This document shows, piece by piece, positions 1 through 8,447 of a stretch of DNA of 35,039 nt. A program made the translations under genes and the position numbers. The notes beneath the pieces were generated by a model, which did not search any database, was not told the DNA's origin, and saw nothing but the letters and a program-made list of their open reading frames with translations. The DNA is from Halomonas sp. SpR1 (GTDB taxonomy: Bacteria; Pseudomonadota; Gammaproteobacteria; Pseudomonadales; Halomonadaceae). The stretch covers positions 1-35,039 of the forward strand of contig NZ_JAUAMB010000044.1 of NCBI RefSeq assembly GCF_031010175.1, read 5' to 3'. The stretch's first letter is position 1, and each line of letters opens with the position of its first letter.

Positions 1-127
1 ACACTACATCCATTACTATAACCACGAGCGCATCAAGTCCAAACTAAAAGGCCTGAGCCCGGTGCAGTACCGAGCTCAGGCCTTGTCCGCTTAGTGTTTT
101 ACTGTCCAAGTTTTTGGGGTCAGTTCA
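1..127 (+). mobile_element. 3' end of an IS3-family insertion sequence
   Basis: The window opens inside an IS3-family element. The C-terminus of its transposase OrfB is readable (2-94), followed by a terminal inverted repeat at 103-127 that begins TGTCCAAG and ends GTCAGTTCA; this matches the TG...CA end type of the IS150-like branch of IS3. The left part of the element lies outside the window. The boundary at 127 is inferred from the terminal repeat only, because the target duplication cannot be checked without the other end. The element inserted about 150 bp upstream of the signalling gene at 276 and may separate it from its original neighbours. Confidence 0.8.
2..94 (+). CDS. IS3-family transposase OrfB, C-terminal fragment
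   Basis: Only the last 30 codons are inside the window. The frame reads through HYYNHERIKSKLKGLSPVQY and ends in a TAG stop at 92-94. The pattern YYN-x-R-x-K-x-KGLSPVQYR is the well-known tail of DDE transposases of the IS3 family, just after the catalytic glutamate region. The gene is cut by the window edge, so nothing can be said about its integrity. A strong RNA hairpin (50-82) is embedded in these last codons. Confidence 0.85.
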   Translation, partial: HYIHYYNHERIKSKLKGLSPVQYRAQALSA

Positions 128-147
128 TAACTGCACCGGGCTTTTTT
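56..147 (+). terminator. possible long-loop terminator spanning the IS end
   Basis: AGCCCGGTGCAG at 56-67 is the exact reverse complement of CTGCACCGGGCT at 131-142, and seven T follow. If these arms pair, they form a 12-bp stem with a 63-nt loop and a U-tract. This stem competes with a shorter-range hairpin at 50-82 (GGCCTGAGC / GCTCAGGCC plus CGGT / ACCG inside). Alternatively 131-147 may be the right half of a terminator whose left half is not seen. Function is inferred. Confidence 0.3.
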
Positions 148-275
148 TATTGATCGTTCAGCTTGAGGATAGTTTTATTATGCTTGGAGGGGTTTACCTG
201 ACTTAGCCTTCCCGCCACACTTTAGATGACGTGTTGGTTATCCAGCCTATTGTCCGGCAAGCCCAAGGAGTCCGT

Positions 276-2186
276 ATGGATGTCGAGCTGTTAGAAATAC
301 GCCAGCATATGGGGCGGTTCCCCCCTTTTGATGGGCTGTCGGATGATCTCCTTGATGCCATTGCTGAGCAGGTGGAAGTGAGCTACTTCAAAACCGGCAG
401 CAGCATATTGGCGCTCAACGAGATGCTCAATGATCTTTGCTATATCCGCAGTGGTGCTGTGGAAGTTTATCGTAGCCAGGGGGAGCTGTATAACCGCTTG
501 GGTGAGGGCGATATTTTTGGTCACTTTAGTTTGCTGCGTAACCATAAGGTGCGTTTTCCAGCTCAGGCGATTGAAGATACCCTGATCTATTTTATCCCCA
601 AGGCGGTCTTCCTACGGCTGTGCGAGGAGGATGACCACTTTGCCGATTTTGTAGAGTTGGAACGGCCGCGACTTGAGAGCGCCGCCGAGCAGCAAAAGAA
701 ATCCAACGACATGATGGTCACGCGGATACGCAAACTGATAAGCCGCTACCCAGTGATGGTGGAAACGTCTACCAGCGTTCAGCACGCCGCGCAGCAGATG
801 AGCGAAGCGCAAGCATCCGCACTGTTGGTAATAAAAGAGGGGAGTGATAACCCACGCTACAGTTTTAAAGATAGCGAAGGCCAGACTTGGCAGATGTGCG
901 GGATTTTAACCGACAGTGATTTTCGTACCCGCGTGGTCGCCGAGGGGCTATCGCCGCAAACCTCGGTTGGTGAGGTGGTTTCCTCAAGGCTAATTACTGT
1001 TCAGTCGGACGCCTCTGTTTATGAGGCCATGCTGACAATGCTGCGCAGTAACGTACATCACCTTCCTGTCTTGTATCGTCAGCGCCCGGTGGGCGTGGTG
1101 CACCTTTCGGATATTATTCGCTACGAGACTCATAGCGGGCTCTATCTGGTCAGCAATATTTTTCATCAGTCCAGCACCCAGGGGCTGGCGCGCTTGGCAC
1201 CGGATGTGAGCGCAGCGTTTGTGCGTATGGTGCAAGAGGGGGCTAACTCACAGATGGTGGGCAGCGCACTATCCACTATCGGACGTAGCTTTACGCGGCG
1301 GTTGCTGGAAATGGCCGAAGCGGAACTCGGCCCGCCGCCGGTACCTTACTGTTTTATGGTTAATGGTTCCATGGCCCGCAATGAGCAGAGCATCGTCACG
1401 GATCAGGACAATGCGCTGATTCTCTCTGATGACTTTGTTCCTGAGCAGCACGACGACTACTTTTATGCTCTGGCAAAAATTGTCAGCGATGGCTTAGACG
1501 CCTGCGGCTACACCTATTGCAAAGGCGATGTCATGGCGACCAACACTCAATGGCGTCAGCCGCTCAGCGTTTGGAAGGGCTATTTTCAGGATTGGATGGC
1601 CAACCCCACGCCCGAACGGCTGCTGCACAGCTCGATTTTCTTTGACCTGGATAGCTGCTACGGCGAAGACCTCTATGTGGAAGCGCTACAGGATTTGATT
1701 GCTGAGACCGCTCCCCAATCTCCACTGTTTTTAGCCGCTATGGCACGCAATGCTCTAAACCGCACGCCGCCGCTGGGGTTTTTCCGCACTTTTGTGATGG
1801 AGCAGGATGGTAAACACAATAACTCCATCAACCTTAAGCGCCGCGGCACCGCGCCGATGGTGGATTTGGTAAGGATTCACGCCCTGGCCTGCGGCTCCAA
1901 GGCGCAGAACTCTTTTCAACGCCTGAATGACATCAGTAAAACCCAGCTATTGGCGACAGGTATGAGCGACAAGCTCAGCTATGCGTTTGAGTTTTTATGC
2001 ATGTCGCGGATTCGCCATCAAATGATTGATCTGCAAGAGGATCGCCAGCCAGATAACAATATCGAGCCTGAAAATGTAGCGGATAGCGAGCGGCATACCT
2101 TGAAAGATGCTTTCCAGGTGCTGAGCAACGCGCAAAAATTCCTCAAGTTCCGCTACCCTATGCCCGCCCAGCGGCAGGGGCGCTAA
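276..2186 (+). CDS. cyclic nucleotide-binding / CBS / DUF294 nucleotidyltransferase-like signalling protein
   Basis: A 636-residue cytoplasmic protein. Residues 1-135 look like a cyclic-nucleotide-binding (CAP_ED) domain. Two CBS motifs follow at about 148-215 and 229-275, then a DUF294 putative nucleotidyltransferase domain with the motif GSMARNEQ...DQDNALI at about 360-382, and a DUF294 C-terminal substrate-binding domain to the end. This architecture is found in many proteobacteria; it is thought to be regulatory, but its reaction is not established. An in-frame ATG lies upstream at 231, but the ATG at 276 has a clear AAGGAG six bases ahead and begins with the conserved region, so I chose it. 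The exonuclease gene starts one base after its stop, so the two are probably co-transcribed. In related bacteria this pair often lies beside acetate-permease-type genes; here the upstream side is taken by an IS. Confidence 0.88.
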   Translation: MDVELLEIRQHMGRFPPFDGLSDDLLDAIAEQVEVSYFKTGSSILALNEMLNDLCYIRSGAVEVYRSQGELYNRLGEGDIFGHFSLLRNHKVRFPAQAIEDTLIYFIPKAVFLRLCEEDDHFADFVELERPRLESAAEQQKKSNDMMVTRIRKLISRYPVMVETSTSVQHAAQQMSEAQASALLVIKEGSDNPRYSFKDSEGQTWQMCGILTDSDFRTRVVAEGLSPQTSVGEVVSSRLITVQSDASVYEAMLTMLRSNVHHLPVLYRQRPVGVVHLSDIIRYETHSGLYLVSNIFHQSSTQGLARLAPDVSAAFVRMVQEGANSQMVGSALSTIGRSFTRRLLEMAEAELGPPPVPYCFMVNGSMARNEQSIVTDQDNALILSDDFVPEQHDDYFYALAKIVSDGLDACGYTYCKGDVMATNTQWRQPLSVWKGYFQDWMANPTPERLLHSSIFFDLDSCYGEDLYVEALQDLIAETAPQSPLFLAAMARNALNRTPPLGFFRTFVMEQDGKHNNSINLKRRGTAPMVDLVRIHALACGSKAQNSFQRLNDISKTQLLATGMSDKLSYAFEFLCMSRIRHQMIDLQEDRQPDNNIEPENVADSERHTLKDAFQVLSNAQKFLKFRYPMPAQRQGR

Positions 2187-2187
2187 G

Positions 2188-2913
2188 ATGTTCGGTATAC
2201 GCCCACGTCAAAAAATTACCCAGGCTGACTGGAAGGGCTACATGGCCCAGCGGGCACAGCTGGCGAAAAATCCCGGCATCCAACAGTTTTTTGGGACGCC
2301 GCTGCCTGACCCTGAAACGCCTATTGCTGAGGTGCCGATGGTGGCGCTGGATATGGAGACCACCGGGCTGGATGAGAGGCGACATGCGATTGTCAGTATC
2401 GGCCTTGTACCCTTCACGTTGAATCGTATCAAATTGGCTGAGCGGCGCTACTGGGTGGTGAACCCCTCGAGACCGCTAGCAGAAGCCTCAATTACCTACC
2501 ACCATATTACCCACTCGGAGATCGCCCAGGCGCCGGATCTAGACGAAATTCTTGATGAGTTACTGGCACAGCTGGCCGGGCGTTTGGTAGTGGTTCATTT
2601 TCGTAATATTGAGCGACCCTTTTTAGACGCAGCGGTTAAAACCCGGCGCGGGGAAGGGGTGCTGTTTCCGATGATTGATACCATGTCGCTGGAAGCGCGG
2701 CTGCACCGCCAAACCCTGTGGGCGCGTTTTCGCCGCTGGCTGGGCCGTCCACCGGTTTCTATACGGCTGCACGCAAGCCGTGAGCGCTACGGCTTGCCCG
2801 CCTATCAAGGCCATCATGCCTTGGTGGATGCGTTGGCCACTGCAGAGCTGTTACAGGCCCAAATTGCCACCCACTATCGACCTGATACGCCTTTAAAAGA
2901 TATGTGGTGTTGA
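2188..2913 (+). CDS. DEDDh-family 3'-5' exonuclease (DnaQ-like)
   Basis: A 241-residue protein of the DnaQ/RNase T exonuclease superfamily. Motif I is ALDMETTGL with metal ligands D55 and E57. Motif III is HHALVD with H209 and D214, the Hx4D spacing of the DEDDh type. Motif II reads VVHFRNIERPFL, where the usual Asp position is occupied by E142, a conservative change that could still bind metal. It is not the Pol III epsilon subunit itself: there is no clamp-binding motif that I recognise, and the gene is coupled to a signalling gene (TAA-G-ATG junction). The likely substrate is a nucleic acid 3' end, DNA or RNA undetermined. A strong terminator follows at 3005-3035. Confidence 0.85.
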   Translation: MFGIRPRQKITQADWKGYMAQRAQLAKNPGIQQFFGTPLPDPETPIAEVPMVALDMETTGLDERRHAIVSIGLVPFTLNRIKLAERRYWVVNPSRPLAEASITYHHITHSEIAQAPDLDEILDELLAQLAGRLVVVHFRNIERPFLDAAVKTRRGEGVLFPMIDTMSLEARLHRQTLWARFRRWLGRPPVSIRLHASRERYGLPAYQGHHALVDALATAELLQAQIATHYRPDTPLKDMWC

Positions 2914-2925
2914 AGGCTAGCTATC

Positions 2926-3005
2926 CATATGGTCATAAAAACAACATGGCCATAAAACAACATAGCCATAAAACAACATAGCCATAAAACAACATAGCCA
3001 TAAAA
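2926..3005. repeat. 16-bp tandem repeat array
   Basis: Three nearly identical head-to-tail copies of CATAGCCATAAAACAA occupy 2945-2992 (the first has G for A at position 4). A degenerate copy lies before them (2926-2944) and a partial copy after (2993-3005). The array sits between the exonuclease stop and the terminator, so it is transcribed as 3' UTR. No spacers, so it is not CRISPR. Probably a slippage-generated minisatellite; no function is evident. Confidence 0.85.
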
Positions 3006-3035
3006 AAACGGGCAACCCAGCGGGTTGCCCGTTTT
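3005..3035. terminator. bidirectional rho-independent terminator
   Basis: AAAACGGGCAACCC (3005-3018), loop AGC, GGGTTGCCCGTTTT (3022-3035): a perfect 14-bp stem flanked by A and T runs. It can stop transcription from the exonuclease gene on the plus strand and from the BCCT gene on the minus strand. A second weaker dyad, TTTTAAACC / GGTTTAAAA, lies at 3063-3088 just after the BCCT stop. Confidence 0.92.
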
Positions 3036-3093
3036 GTTTACTAGCGAAGTTTAACCCCGTATTTTTAAACCAACGGGTCGGTTTAAAACAGCG

Positions 3094-4734
3094 CTAAACG
3101 GCTTTGGGTTCGCTCATCAGTCCCTTGATGATGGCATAGCAGGCCACCAGCAATATGATGGTGAACGGGAAGCCGGTAGATACCGCCATGGTTTGCAATG
3201 CGGTCAGGCCACCACCTAGCAGCAGGGCGATGGCAATAGCGCCTTCGATGATCGCCCAGAACACGCGCTGTGGTTTCGGTGCATCGACCTTACCGCCAGC
3301 AGTAATCGAGTCGATGACCAGCGAACCGGAGTCAGAGGAGGTCACAAAGAAGATGATCACCAGCAGAATCGCAATGAACGAGGTGATTTGTGACAGTGGC
3401 AATTGCTCCAGCATGATGAAGAGCTGAAGATCAACCCCAGCGTCACGCACGGCTTCAATACCCTGGCTTACGTATTGGTCAATGGCTGTACCGCCGAAAG
3501 TGGTCATCCACAAAACCGATACGAAAAAGGGCACCAGCATGACGGAGATAAGAAACTCGCGCACGGTACGGCCACGGGATACCCGGGCGATAAACATACC
3601 GACATACGGAGACCAGGAGATCCACCATGCCCAATAGAAGGCTGTCCAGCCCTGGCTGAAGTTGGCATCTTCACGGCCAAAGGGGTTCGACAGCGCAGGC
3701 AAGTGCACCGCATAGCTCCACAGGTTCTCAAAGAAACCGGTGGCAATCAGCAGGGTAGGGCCAACCGCAATCACAAAGAACAGCAGGGCGGCTGCCATCG
3801 CGATGTTGATTTTGGAGAGTAGCTGAACACCTTTATCGACGCCGGCTAGAATCGAACCGATGGCGATGATGGTAATGCCGATGATCAGCAGGATCATGGT
3901 GATATCGCTTTCTGGCGCATCAAACAGATAGGTAAGGCCCGCAGCGGCCTGGGTAGCACCTAAGCCTAGTGATGTGGCCAAACCAAACAGCGTGGCAAAC
4001 ACAGCCAGAATATCGATCACATGGCCTGGCCAACCCCAAACGCGCTCGCCCAGAATCGGGTAAAACACTGAACGCATAGAGAGCGGCAAGCCCTTATTGA
4101 ACGAGAAAAGTGCCAGGGAAAGGGCAACAACGGCATAAATAGCCCAGGGGTGTAGGCCCCAGTGAAAGATGGTTGCCGCCATGGCCAACGCTTCCGCACC
4201 GGCAGCATTACCTTCCGCACCCGCCAATGGCGCCCAGCTGCCTCCATCAAATGAGGTGCCAAAGTGTGTTAGCGGCTCATTAACGCCGAAGAACATCAGG
4301 CCAATGCCCATGCCCGCTGCAAACAGCATGGAGAACCAGCCGATATAGGTAAAATCCGGTTTGGCTTCGGCGCCACCGATACGGATTTTACCTAACGGAG
4401 AAAAGATCAGGCCAATACACAAAATGACGAATATATTCGCCGCTAAGATAAAAAACCACGCCAGATTGCCGGTTAAAAAGTTGAAAATGGCGTCATAAAT
4501 AGGCGAAATGGTGTCTTGCAGCGCAAGTGTTAGCACCACAAACAGCAGCACGATAACGGCTGAGATACTGAACACCTTGCCGTGAAGGTCAAGATTGAGA
4601 CCCATTGTACTGGTGGTGATGTTGTCTTGACCGATAACGTAATCGGTATCAATCAGATTGGCCGCACCCTCTGGGGCGGGTATGCCCTCAGAGACCGGCT
4701 CTTCAGGGGGGCGTTTATCGTCGTGGTTATCCAC
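3094..4734 (-). CDS. BCCT-family transporter (betaine/choline/carnitine type)
   Basis: A 546-residue inner-membrane protein of the betaine-choline-carnitine transporter family, with about 12 membrane segments. It carries the glycine-rich motif GMGIGLMFFGVNEP (about 140-155) and the Trp-rich signature WWISWSPYVGMFIARVSRGR (about 365-385). Members take up betaine-type osmolytes with Na+ or H+. The precise substrate cannot be read from the sequence. The 50-residue N-terminus is acidic and cytoplasmic. The protein ends a few residues after the last membrane segment (LMSEPKAV), so it lacks the long C-terminal osmosensory tail of BetP or E. coli BetT. The preferred ATG has AGGAG-like purines ahead. 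It stands alone, next to a ProU-type importer, which fits an osmoprotectant role. Confidence 0.92.
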   Translation of the reverse strand: MDNHDDKRPPEEPVSEGIPAPEGAANLIDTDYVIGQDNITTSTMGLNLDLHGKVFSISAVIVLLFVVLTLALQDTISPIYDAIFNFLTGNLAWFFILAANIFVILCIGLIFSPLGKIRIGGAEAKPDFTYIGWFSMLFAAGMGIGLMFFGVNEPLTHFGTSFDGGSWAPLAGAEGNAAGAEALAMAATIFHWGLHPWAIYAVVALSLALFSFNKGLPLSMRSVFYPILGERVWGWPGHVIDILAVFATLFGLATSLGLGATQAAAGLTYLFDAPESDITMILLIIGITIIAIGSILAGVDKGVQLLSKINIAMAAALLFFVIAVGPTLLIATGFFENLWSYAVHLPALSNPFGREDANFSQGWTAFYWAWWISWSPYVGMFIARVSRGRTVREFLISVMLVPFFVSVLWMTTFGGTAIDQYVSQGIEAVRDAGVDLQLFIMLEQLPLSQITSFIAILLVIIFFVTSSDSGSLVIDSITAGGKVDAPKPQRVFWAIIEGAIAIALLLGGGLTALQTMAVSTGFPFTIILLVACYAIIKGLMSEPKAV

Positions 4735-4935
4735 AGGAGCCTCTCTATTTCGATCAAAAAGTGTCGATCAAAAAGGTTGAACAGAAACCAAAATGTGGTC
4801 ATCAACCAACATTGCATGGCGCGCGCTTAGATGCTCACAATAGCAAATCTGTTATGACAGTATTCAACGTAATGTGAACCTTGACGCTTAAACAGTTTTT
4901 AAAACAGTTCTTAAAACAGTGCTTACAACGACAAC

Positions 4936-4953
4936 AGAGGGCCGAGGCCCCCT
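4936..4953 (-). terminator. weak hairpin downstream of proX
   Basis: On the minus strand AGGGGGC, loop CTCG, GCCCTCT forms a 7-bp stem with one G-U pair about 25 bp after the proX stop. There is no good U-tract, so it may be an mRNA-stabilising hairpin or a weak terminator. Beside it, at about 4889-4925, there are three short AAACAGT-containing direct repeats. The rest of the 242-bp gap (4735-4976) shows nothing else that I recognise. Confidence 0.35.
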
Positions 4954-4976
4954 GCTACCGTGACTGCTTGGCTCGT

Positions 4977-5852
4977 TTAACTATCGAGCCACTCTGCGAC
5001 TACGTCTTGGTTATCTTCAACCCACTGCTTCGCGTTTTCGTAGGGGTCGCTGCCATCTTCCTGGTTCATCAGCATGACTTCGCCCATCTGCTCAGGCGTC
5101 CATTCGAAGGCGTCGAGAATCGCATACGCTTCCGGCATCTCATCTTCCAGGCCTTGGCGAACCGCAGTATGGATCTGCTCCGCGCCACCATAGACGTTCT
5201 CAGGATCTTCCAGATACTTCAGATCAAAGCGGGCAAACATCCAGTGAGGCGTCCAGCCAGTCACAACGACATCTTCTTCGTTATTGATCGCGCTGGATAA
5301 CGCGGCGGTCATGGTGGCACCGCTGCCGCTACGCAGATTCAGCTCAAGGTCATAGGTATCCACGACCTCTTCGGTGAGGCTCATTAAGCCTGCACCGGGG
5401 TCAATACCGATGATCTCGCCATTAAAGCTGTCGGCGTTATCGTTAAGGTCAGCAATCGAGTCGACATCGGTGTATGAAGGAACAACGAGGCCTAGCTTGG
5501 TACCGTCCAGGTTGGGGCCAAGGTCTTCAATGCTATCACCCAGACGCTCCATGTAATCGGCGTGAGTGGTAGGCAGCCAAGCGGCAACGATAGCATCTGC
5601 ATCGCCAGTAGAGAGCGCTTGGAACATGGCCGCCGCTGAGAGAGAGGTTAGGTCAACCTCATAGCCTGCCTGTTCAAGTACCGCGGCAATGACGTTAGTA
5701 GAAGCGACTTCGGAAGACCACTCCACGTAGGCCAGGTTTACCGTGCCTTTCTCTTCTTCGGCTTGCGCCGCGCTGCTGACGGCAACGCCTGCACCTGCTA
5801 GCAGTGCTAGGGAAGCAAGACGGATACGGAGGTTCAATGTGCGATGTTTCAT
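4977..5852 (-). CDS. proX: ProX-like glycine betaine/proline betaine substrate-binding protein
   Basis: A 291-residue periplasmic binding protein of the OpuAC family. The first 31 residues form a Sec signal peptide (basic start, then LALLAGAGVAVSSAAQA, cleavage before EEE). Aromatic residues that could form the ligand cage are visible in YVEWSSE, VAAWLPTTH and GWTPHWMF, as in betaine-binding proteins. The mature protein is extremely acidic, as expected of an exported protein in a halophile. It is the last gene of the proV-proW-proX order, 166 bp after proW. That gap holds the leader of proX and no obvious terminator. A GGGAGAAAG ribosome site precedes the ATG. Betaine versus choline cannot be distinguished with certainty. 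Confidence 0.9.
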   Translation of the reverse strand: MKHRTLNLRIRLASLALLAGAGVAVSSAAQAEEEKGTVNLAYVEWSSEVASTNVIAAVLEQAGYEVDLTSLSAAAMFQALSTGDADAIVAAWLPTTHADYMERLGDSIEDLGPNLDGTKLGLVVPSYTDVDSIADLNDNADSFNGEIIGIDPGAGLMSLTEEVVDTYDLELNLRSGSGATMTAALSSAINNEEDVVVTGWTPHWMFARFDLKYLEDPENVYGGAEQIHTAVRQGLEDEMPEAYAILDAFEWTPEQMGEVMLMNQEDGSDPYENAKQWVEDNQDVVAEWLDS

Positions 5853-6018
5853 TCACTTTCTCCCTTGGGTATAAAGTTATTAGCGTACACAGTTATCAAC
5901 AAATACAGCTGCTGCAAAACACAGCATGGTGAGCAAAGAGCGACTTAGCAAGCTAATGGCTCAACGCAGCCGCTTCTGCTGTTTTACTTCATCGTTTTAC
6001 GCTACCCGTGCATTTTCG

Positions 6019-6849
6019 CTATTGCCGGGTTTTTCTTAGTGACTGCGTCAGGCGATCCAGCAGCATGGCCAGAATAACCACCGCGATGCCTGCTTCAAAG
6101 CCGTCGCCAGGGCGTAAACGTTGAATGGCGCGCCATACTTCGCTGCCCAAGCCATCCGCACCAATCATGGCGGCGATGACCACCATGGAGAGGGCGAGCA
6201 TAATGGTCTGGTTGATACCCGCCATGACCGTGGGCAGTGACAGCGGTAGCTGTACTTTGAATAACTTCTGGCCACGGGTGGCGCCGTAGGCATCGGCAGC
6301 CTCGATCAGCTCCACCGGTACTTGACGTATGCCCAGCGTGGTAAAGCGAATCGCCGGGGGCATCGAGAAGATCACCGTAGCAAAAATTGCCGAGACCGAG
6401 CCAATCCCGAAAAATGGAATCGCCGGAATCAAATAAACAAACGCTGGCATGGTCTGCATAAAATCCAGAATCGGCATAATCACCCGATAAAGCCGATTGG
6501 AGAGCGCCGCTGCAATGCCTACCGGTAACGCGATGACCACCGCCACCATGGTAGCGAACACCACCAGCGTGAGCGTCTCTATCATCGGATTCCAGAGGCC
6601 CAGGTTCCAAATCAGTGCCAAACCAGCGACGGCGCCGATCGCAAGCCGAGGGCCCGCCAGCTTCCAGCAGAGCAGTGCGATCAACGCCAGCAGCGCCCAC
6701 TCTGGTAGCCACATCAAGCCGTCATTTAAAACATCGATGCCGGTTTGAGTGAAACGCGATATACCGCGGGTAACCATTGAGTATTCGCTGGTCAACCAAG
6801 TCAGGCCGCTTTCAATCCAATCACCTAGCGGGATGCGTGGGATATCCAT
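6019..6849 (-). CDS. proW: ProW-like ABC permease of the betaine importer
   Basis: A 276-residue inner-membrane permease (binding-protein-dependent transport family) with about six or seven hydrophobic segments. The EAA-loop region that docks on the ATPase is visible as ELIEAADAYGATRGQKLFKV at about 180-200, and is followed by QLPLSLPTVMAGINQTIM, the typical continuation in ProW/OpuAB. The ATG at 6849 overlaps the last base of the proV stop (TAATG), so the two are translationally coupled. It forms the membrane channel of the ProU-type system. It is shorter than E. coli ProW (354 aa) because the long N-terminal periplasmic region is reduced. Confidence 0.92.
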   Translation of the reverse strand: MDIPRIPLGDWIESGLTWLTSEYSMVTRGISRFTQTGIDVLNDGLMWLPEWALLALIALLCWKLAGPRLAIGAVAGLALIWNLGLWNPMIETLTLVVFATMVAVVIALPVGIAAALSNRLYRVIMPILDFMQTMPAFVYLIPAIPFFGIGSVSAIFATVIFSMPPAIRFTTLGIRQVPVELIEAADAYGATRGQKLFKVQLPLSLPTVMAGINQTIMLALSMVVIAAMIGADGLGSEVWRAIQRLRPGDGFEAGIAVVILAMLLDRLTQSLRKTRQ

Positions 6850-8051
6850 TATTGCTCTCCTGCTCGTGCCAGTTCATCAAGTACTGCGCCTTTAACCACC
6901 ACACCCAGCAGTTGTTCCTGCTTATCAATAACGGCGATAGGGAAGCTCTTTTCACTAAACATGGCGAACAGGTTATGCAGTGGCTCATCCATGGGGACTT
7001 TGCGGAAATCCTGAGTTAAGTAGGGGATGATCGAGTTGGCCCCCTCTTCAATGGCCTTGCTGGCCGCATCGGCCTCAAGCAGGCCGATTAGGCGGCGATC
7101 GCGATCAACCACATAGATAGAGTCGATCGCATGGTCGCGCATGCGGTGTAGTGCTGTGCGTGGGCCATCGCTCTCCCGTGCGGTGGAGCGCAGTGGCCGC
7201 ATGGCGCTCTCTGCGGTCAAAATACGTGCTCGGTCAACGCCTTGGATAAAGCGCCGCACGTAGTCGTCCGCTGGTTTGGTGAGAATCTCTTCCGGAGTGC
7301 CGATCTGTACCACTTCGCCATCTTTCAGCAGCACGATGCGGTCGCCAATATTGAGCGCTTCATCCAAATCGTGGGTGATAAAGACCGTGGTTTTCTGCAT
7401 TTTGGATTGCAGCTGCAAAAGCTCTTGCTGCATATCTTTGCGAATCAGCGGGTCGAGCGCGGAGAAGGCCTCATCCATCAGCAGTACGGTGGCATCGTTC
7501 GCCAGTGCGCGGGCGAGACCAACGCGCTGCTGCATGCCGCCGGAAAGTTGATTGGGGTAGGCGTCTTCCCAACCCTCCAGGCCTACTTGTTTCAGCGCGT
7601 TATGGGCAATTTTTTGCCGCTCTGTCTTCTCTACGCCGCGAATTTCCAAACCGAACTCGGCATTTTGCTGCACAGTGCGGTGGGGAAATAGCGCGAAATT
7701 TTGAAATACCATGGAGAAGTGACGGCGGCGACACTCTAGTAATGCTTTCTCTTTTAGCGTCGGAATGTTTTCACCGTCGATAATGATTTCACCTTCGGTG
7801 GTTTCAATCAGACGGTTAAAGCAGCGGATCAACGTCGATTTACCCGACCCCGATAGCCCCATGATGACCAGCAGTTCGCCTTCATAAACATCAAATGAAA
7901 TATTGGATAGCCCTAGCGTCTGGCCGGATTTCTCCAAAATTTCGGGGCGTTTCATTCCTTGGTTACGTAGCTCAATGGCTTTTTGTGGGTGCTTACCAAA
8001 GACTTTGCTTAAGCCGCGCACTTTAATTTTGACGGGTCGTGTCTCGTCCAT
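6849..8051 (-). CDS. proV: ProV-like ABC ATPase with C-terminal CBS domains
   Basis: A 400-residue ATPase, the same length as E. coli ProV. Walker A is GLSGSGKST (65-73), the signature is LSGGMQQR (about 171), Walker B is VLLMDEAFSALD, and the H-loop is FITHDLDEAL. The N-terminal LSKVFGKHPQKA and LGLSNISFDV are typical of OpuAA/ProV. Residues 285-400 are a CBS pair, which in OpuA senses ionic strength. An in-frame ATG lies 22 codons upstream (8117) but has no ribosome site, while 8051 has AAAAGG nine bases ahead and matches the family start. A sigma-70 promoter is visible at 8162-8190. It powers betaine uptake with ProW and ProX. Confidence 0.92.
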   Translation of the reverse strand: MDETRPVKIKVRGLSKVFGKHPQKAIELRNQGMKRPEILEKSGQTLGLSNISFDVYEGELLVIMGLSGSGKSTLIRCFNRLIETTEGEIIIDGENIPTLKEKALLECRRRHFSMVFQNFALFPHRTVQQNAEFGLEIRGVEKTERQKIAHNALKQVGLEGWEDAYPNQLSGGMQQRVGLARALANDATVLLMDEAFSALDPLIRKDMQQELLQLQSKMQKTTVFITHDLDEALNIGDRIVLLKDGEVVQIGTPEEILTKPADDYVRRFIQGVDRARILTAESAMRPLRSTARESDGPRTALHRMRDHAIDSIYVVDRDRRLIGLLEADAASKAIEEGANSIIPYLTQDFRKVPMDEPLHNLFAMFSEKSFPIAVIDKQEQLLGVVVKGAVLDELARAGEQ

Positions 8052-8161
8052 CGGCGATGCCTTTTTTTTCAGTAAAAACGTGTTGAACAGAATGGGCGTA
8101 TGGCATTGCTTATCCATTCATAAAGAAATAAGAGCTTGAGTCGGATAATTTATTAAAAATT

Positions 8162-8190
8162 ATTATACATAGGTAGAGGCAGTGTGTCAC
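8162..8190 (-). promoter_or_regulatory. sigma-70 promoter of proVWX
   Basis: On the minus strand GTGACA (8190-8185; five of six to the -35 consensus) is followed by a 17-bp spacer and a perfect TATAAT (8167-8162), about 110 bp ahead of the proV ATG. The flanking DNA (8118-8447) is strongly AT-rich, which suits nucleoid-protein control as in E. coli proU, but no specific binding site can be assigned. Confidence 0.7.
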
Positions 8191-8447
8191 AACGGCTCGC
8201 TCAACGGGGTAATTAACGTTACATGTGTCATTTTTTACCCACCTGGGGCGCTTTGCTAAACGCTTTTAGCGATATGCTAATTTTGTTTTAAATAATTGAT
8301 TTTAAATATTTTATTTTTTTATTATTGGGTTTGGCACGCAAAATGAATAGTCTGAATGTAGGCAAGATATTATCTGTATAAAACTGGTTAGCAATTATCC
8401 AGTGAGACGTTTAGAAACATACGGTGTTAGCAATGGAGGTGGGTATT

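Noticed and set aside
2926..3005. Repeat array as CRISPR
   Set aside because: Units are contiguous with no spacers and there are no cas genes.
3403..3822. 139-codon frame opposite the BCCT gene, and similar long frames opposite kinase and receptor genes
   Set aside because: Shadows caused by high GC and codon bias of the real genes on the other strand.
8331..8346. TTGGCACGCAAAATGA as a sigma-54 promoter
   Set aside because: The -24 half is good, but the -12 GC element is missing at the required distance.
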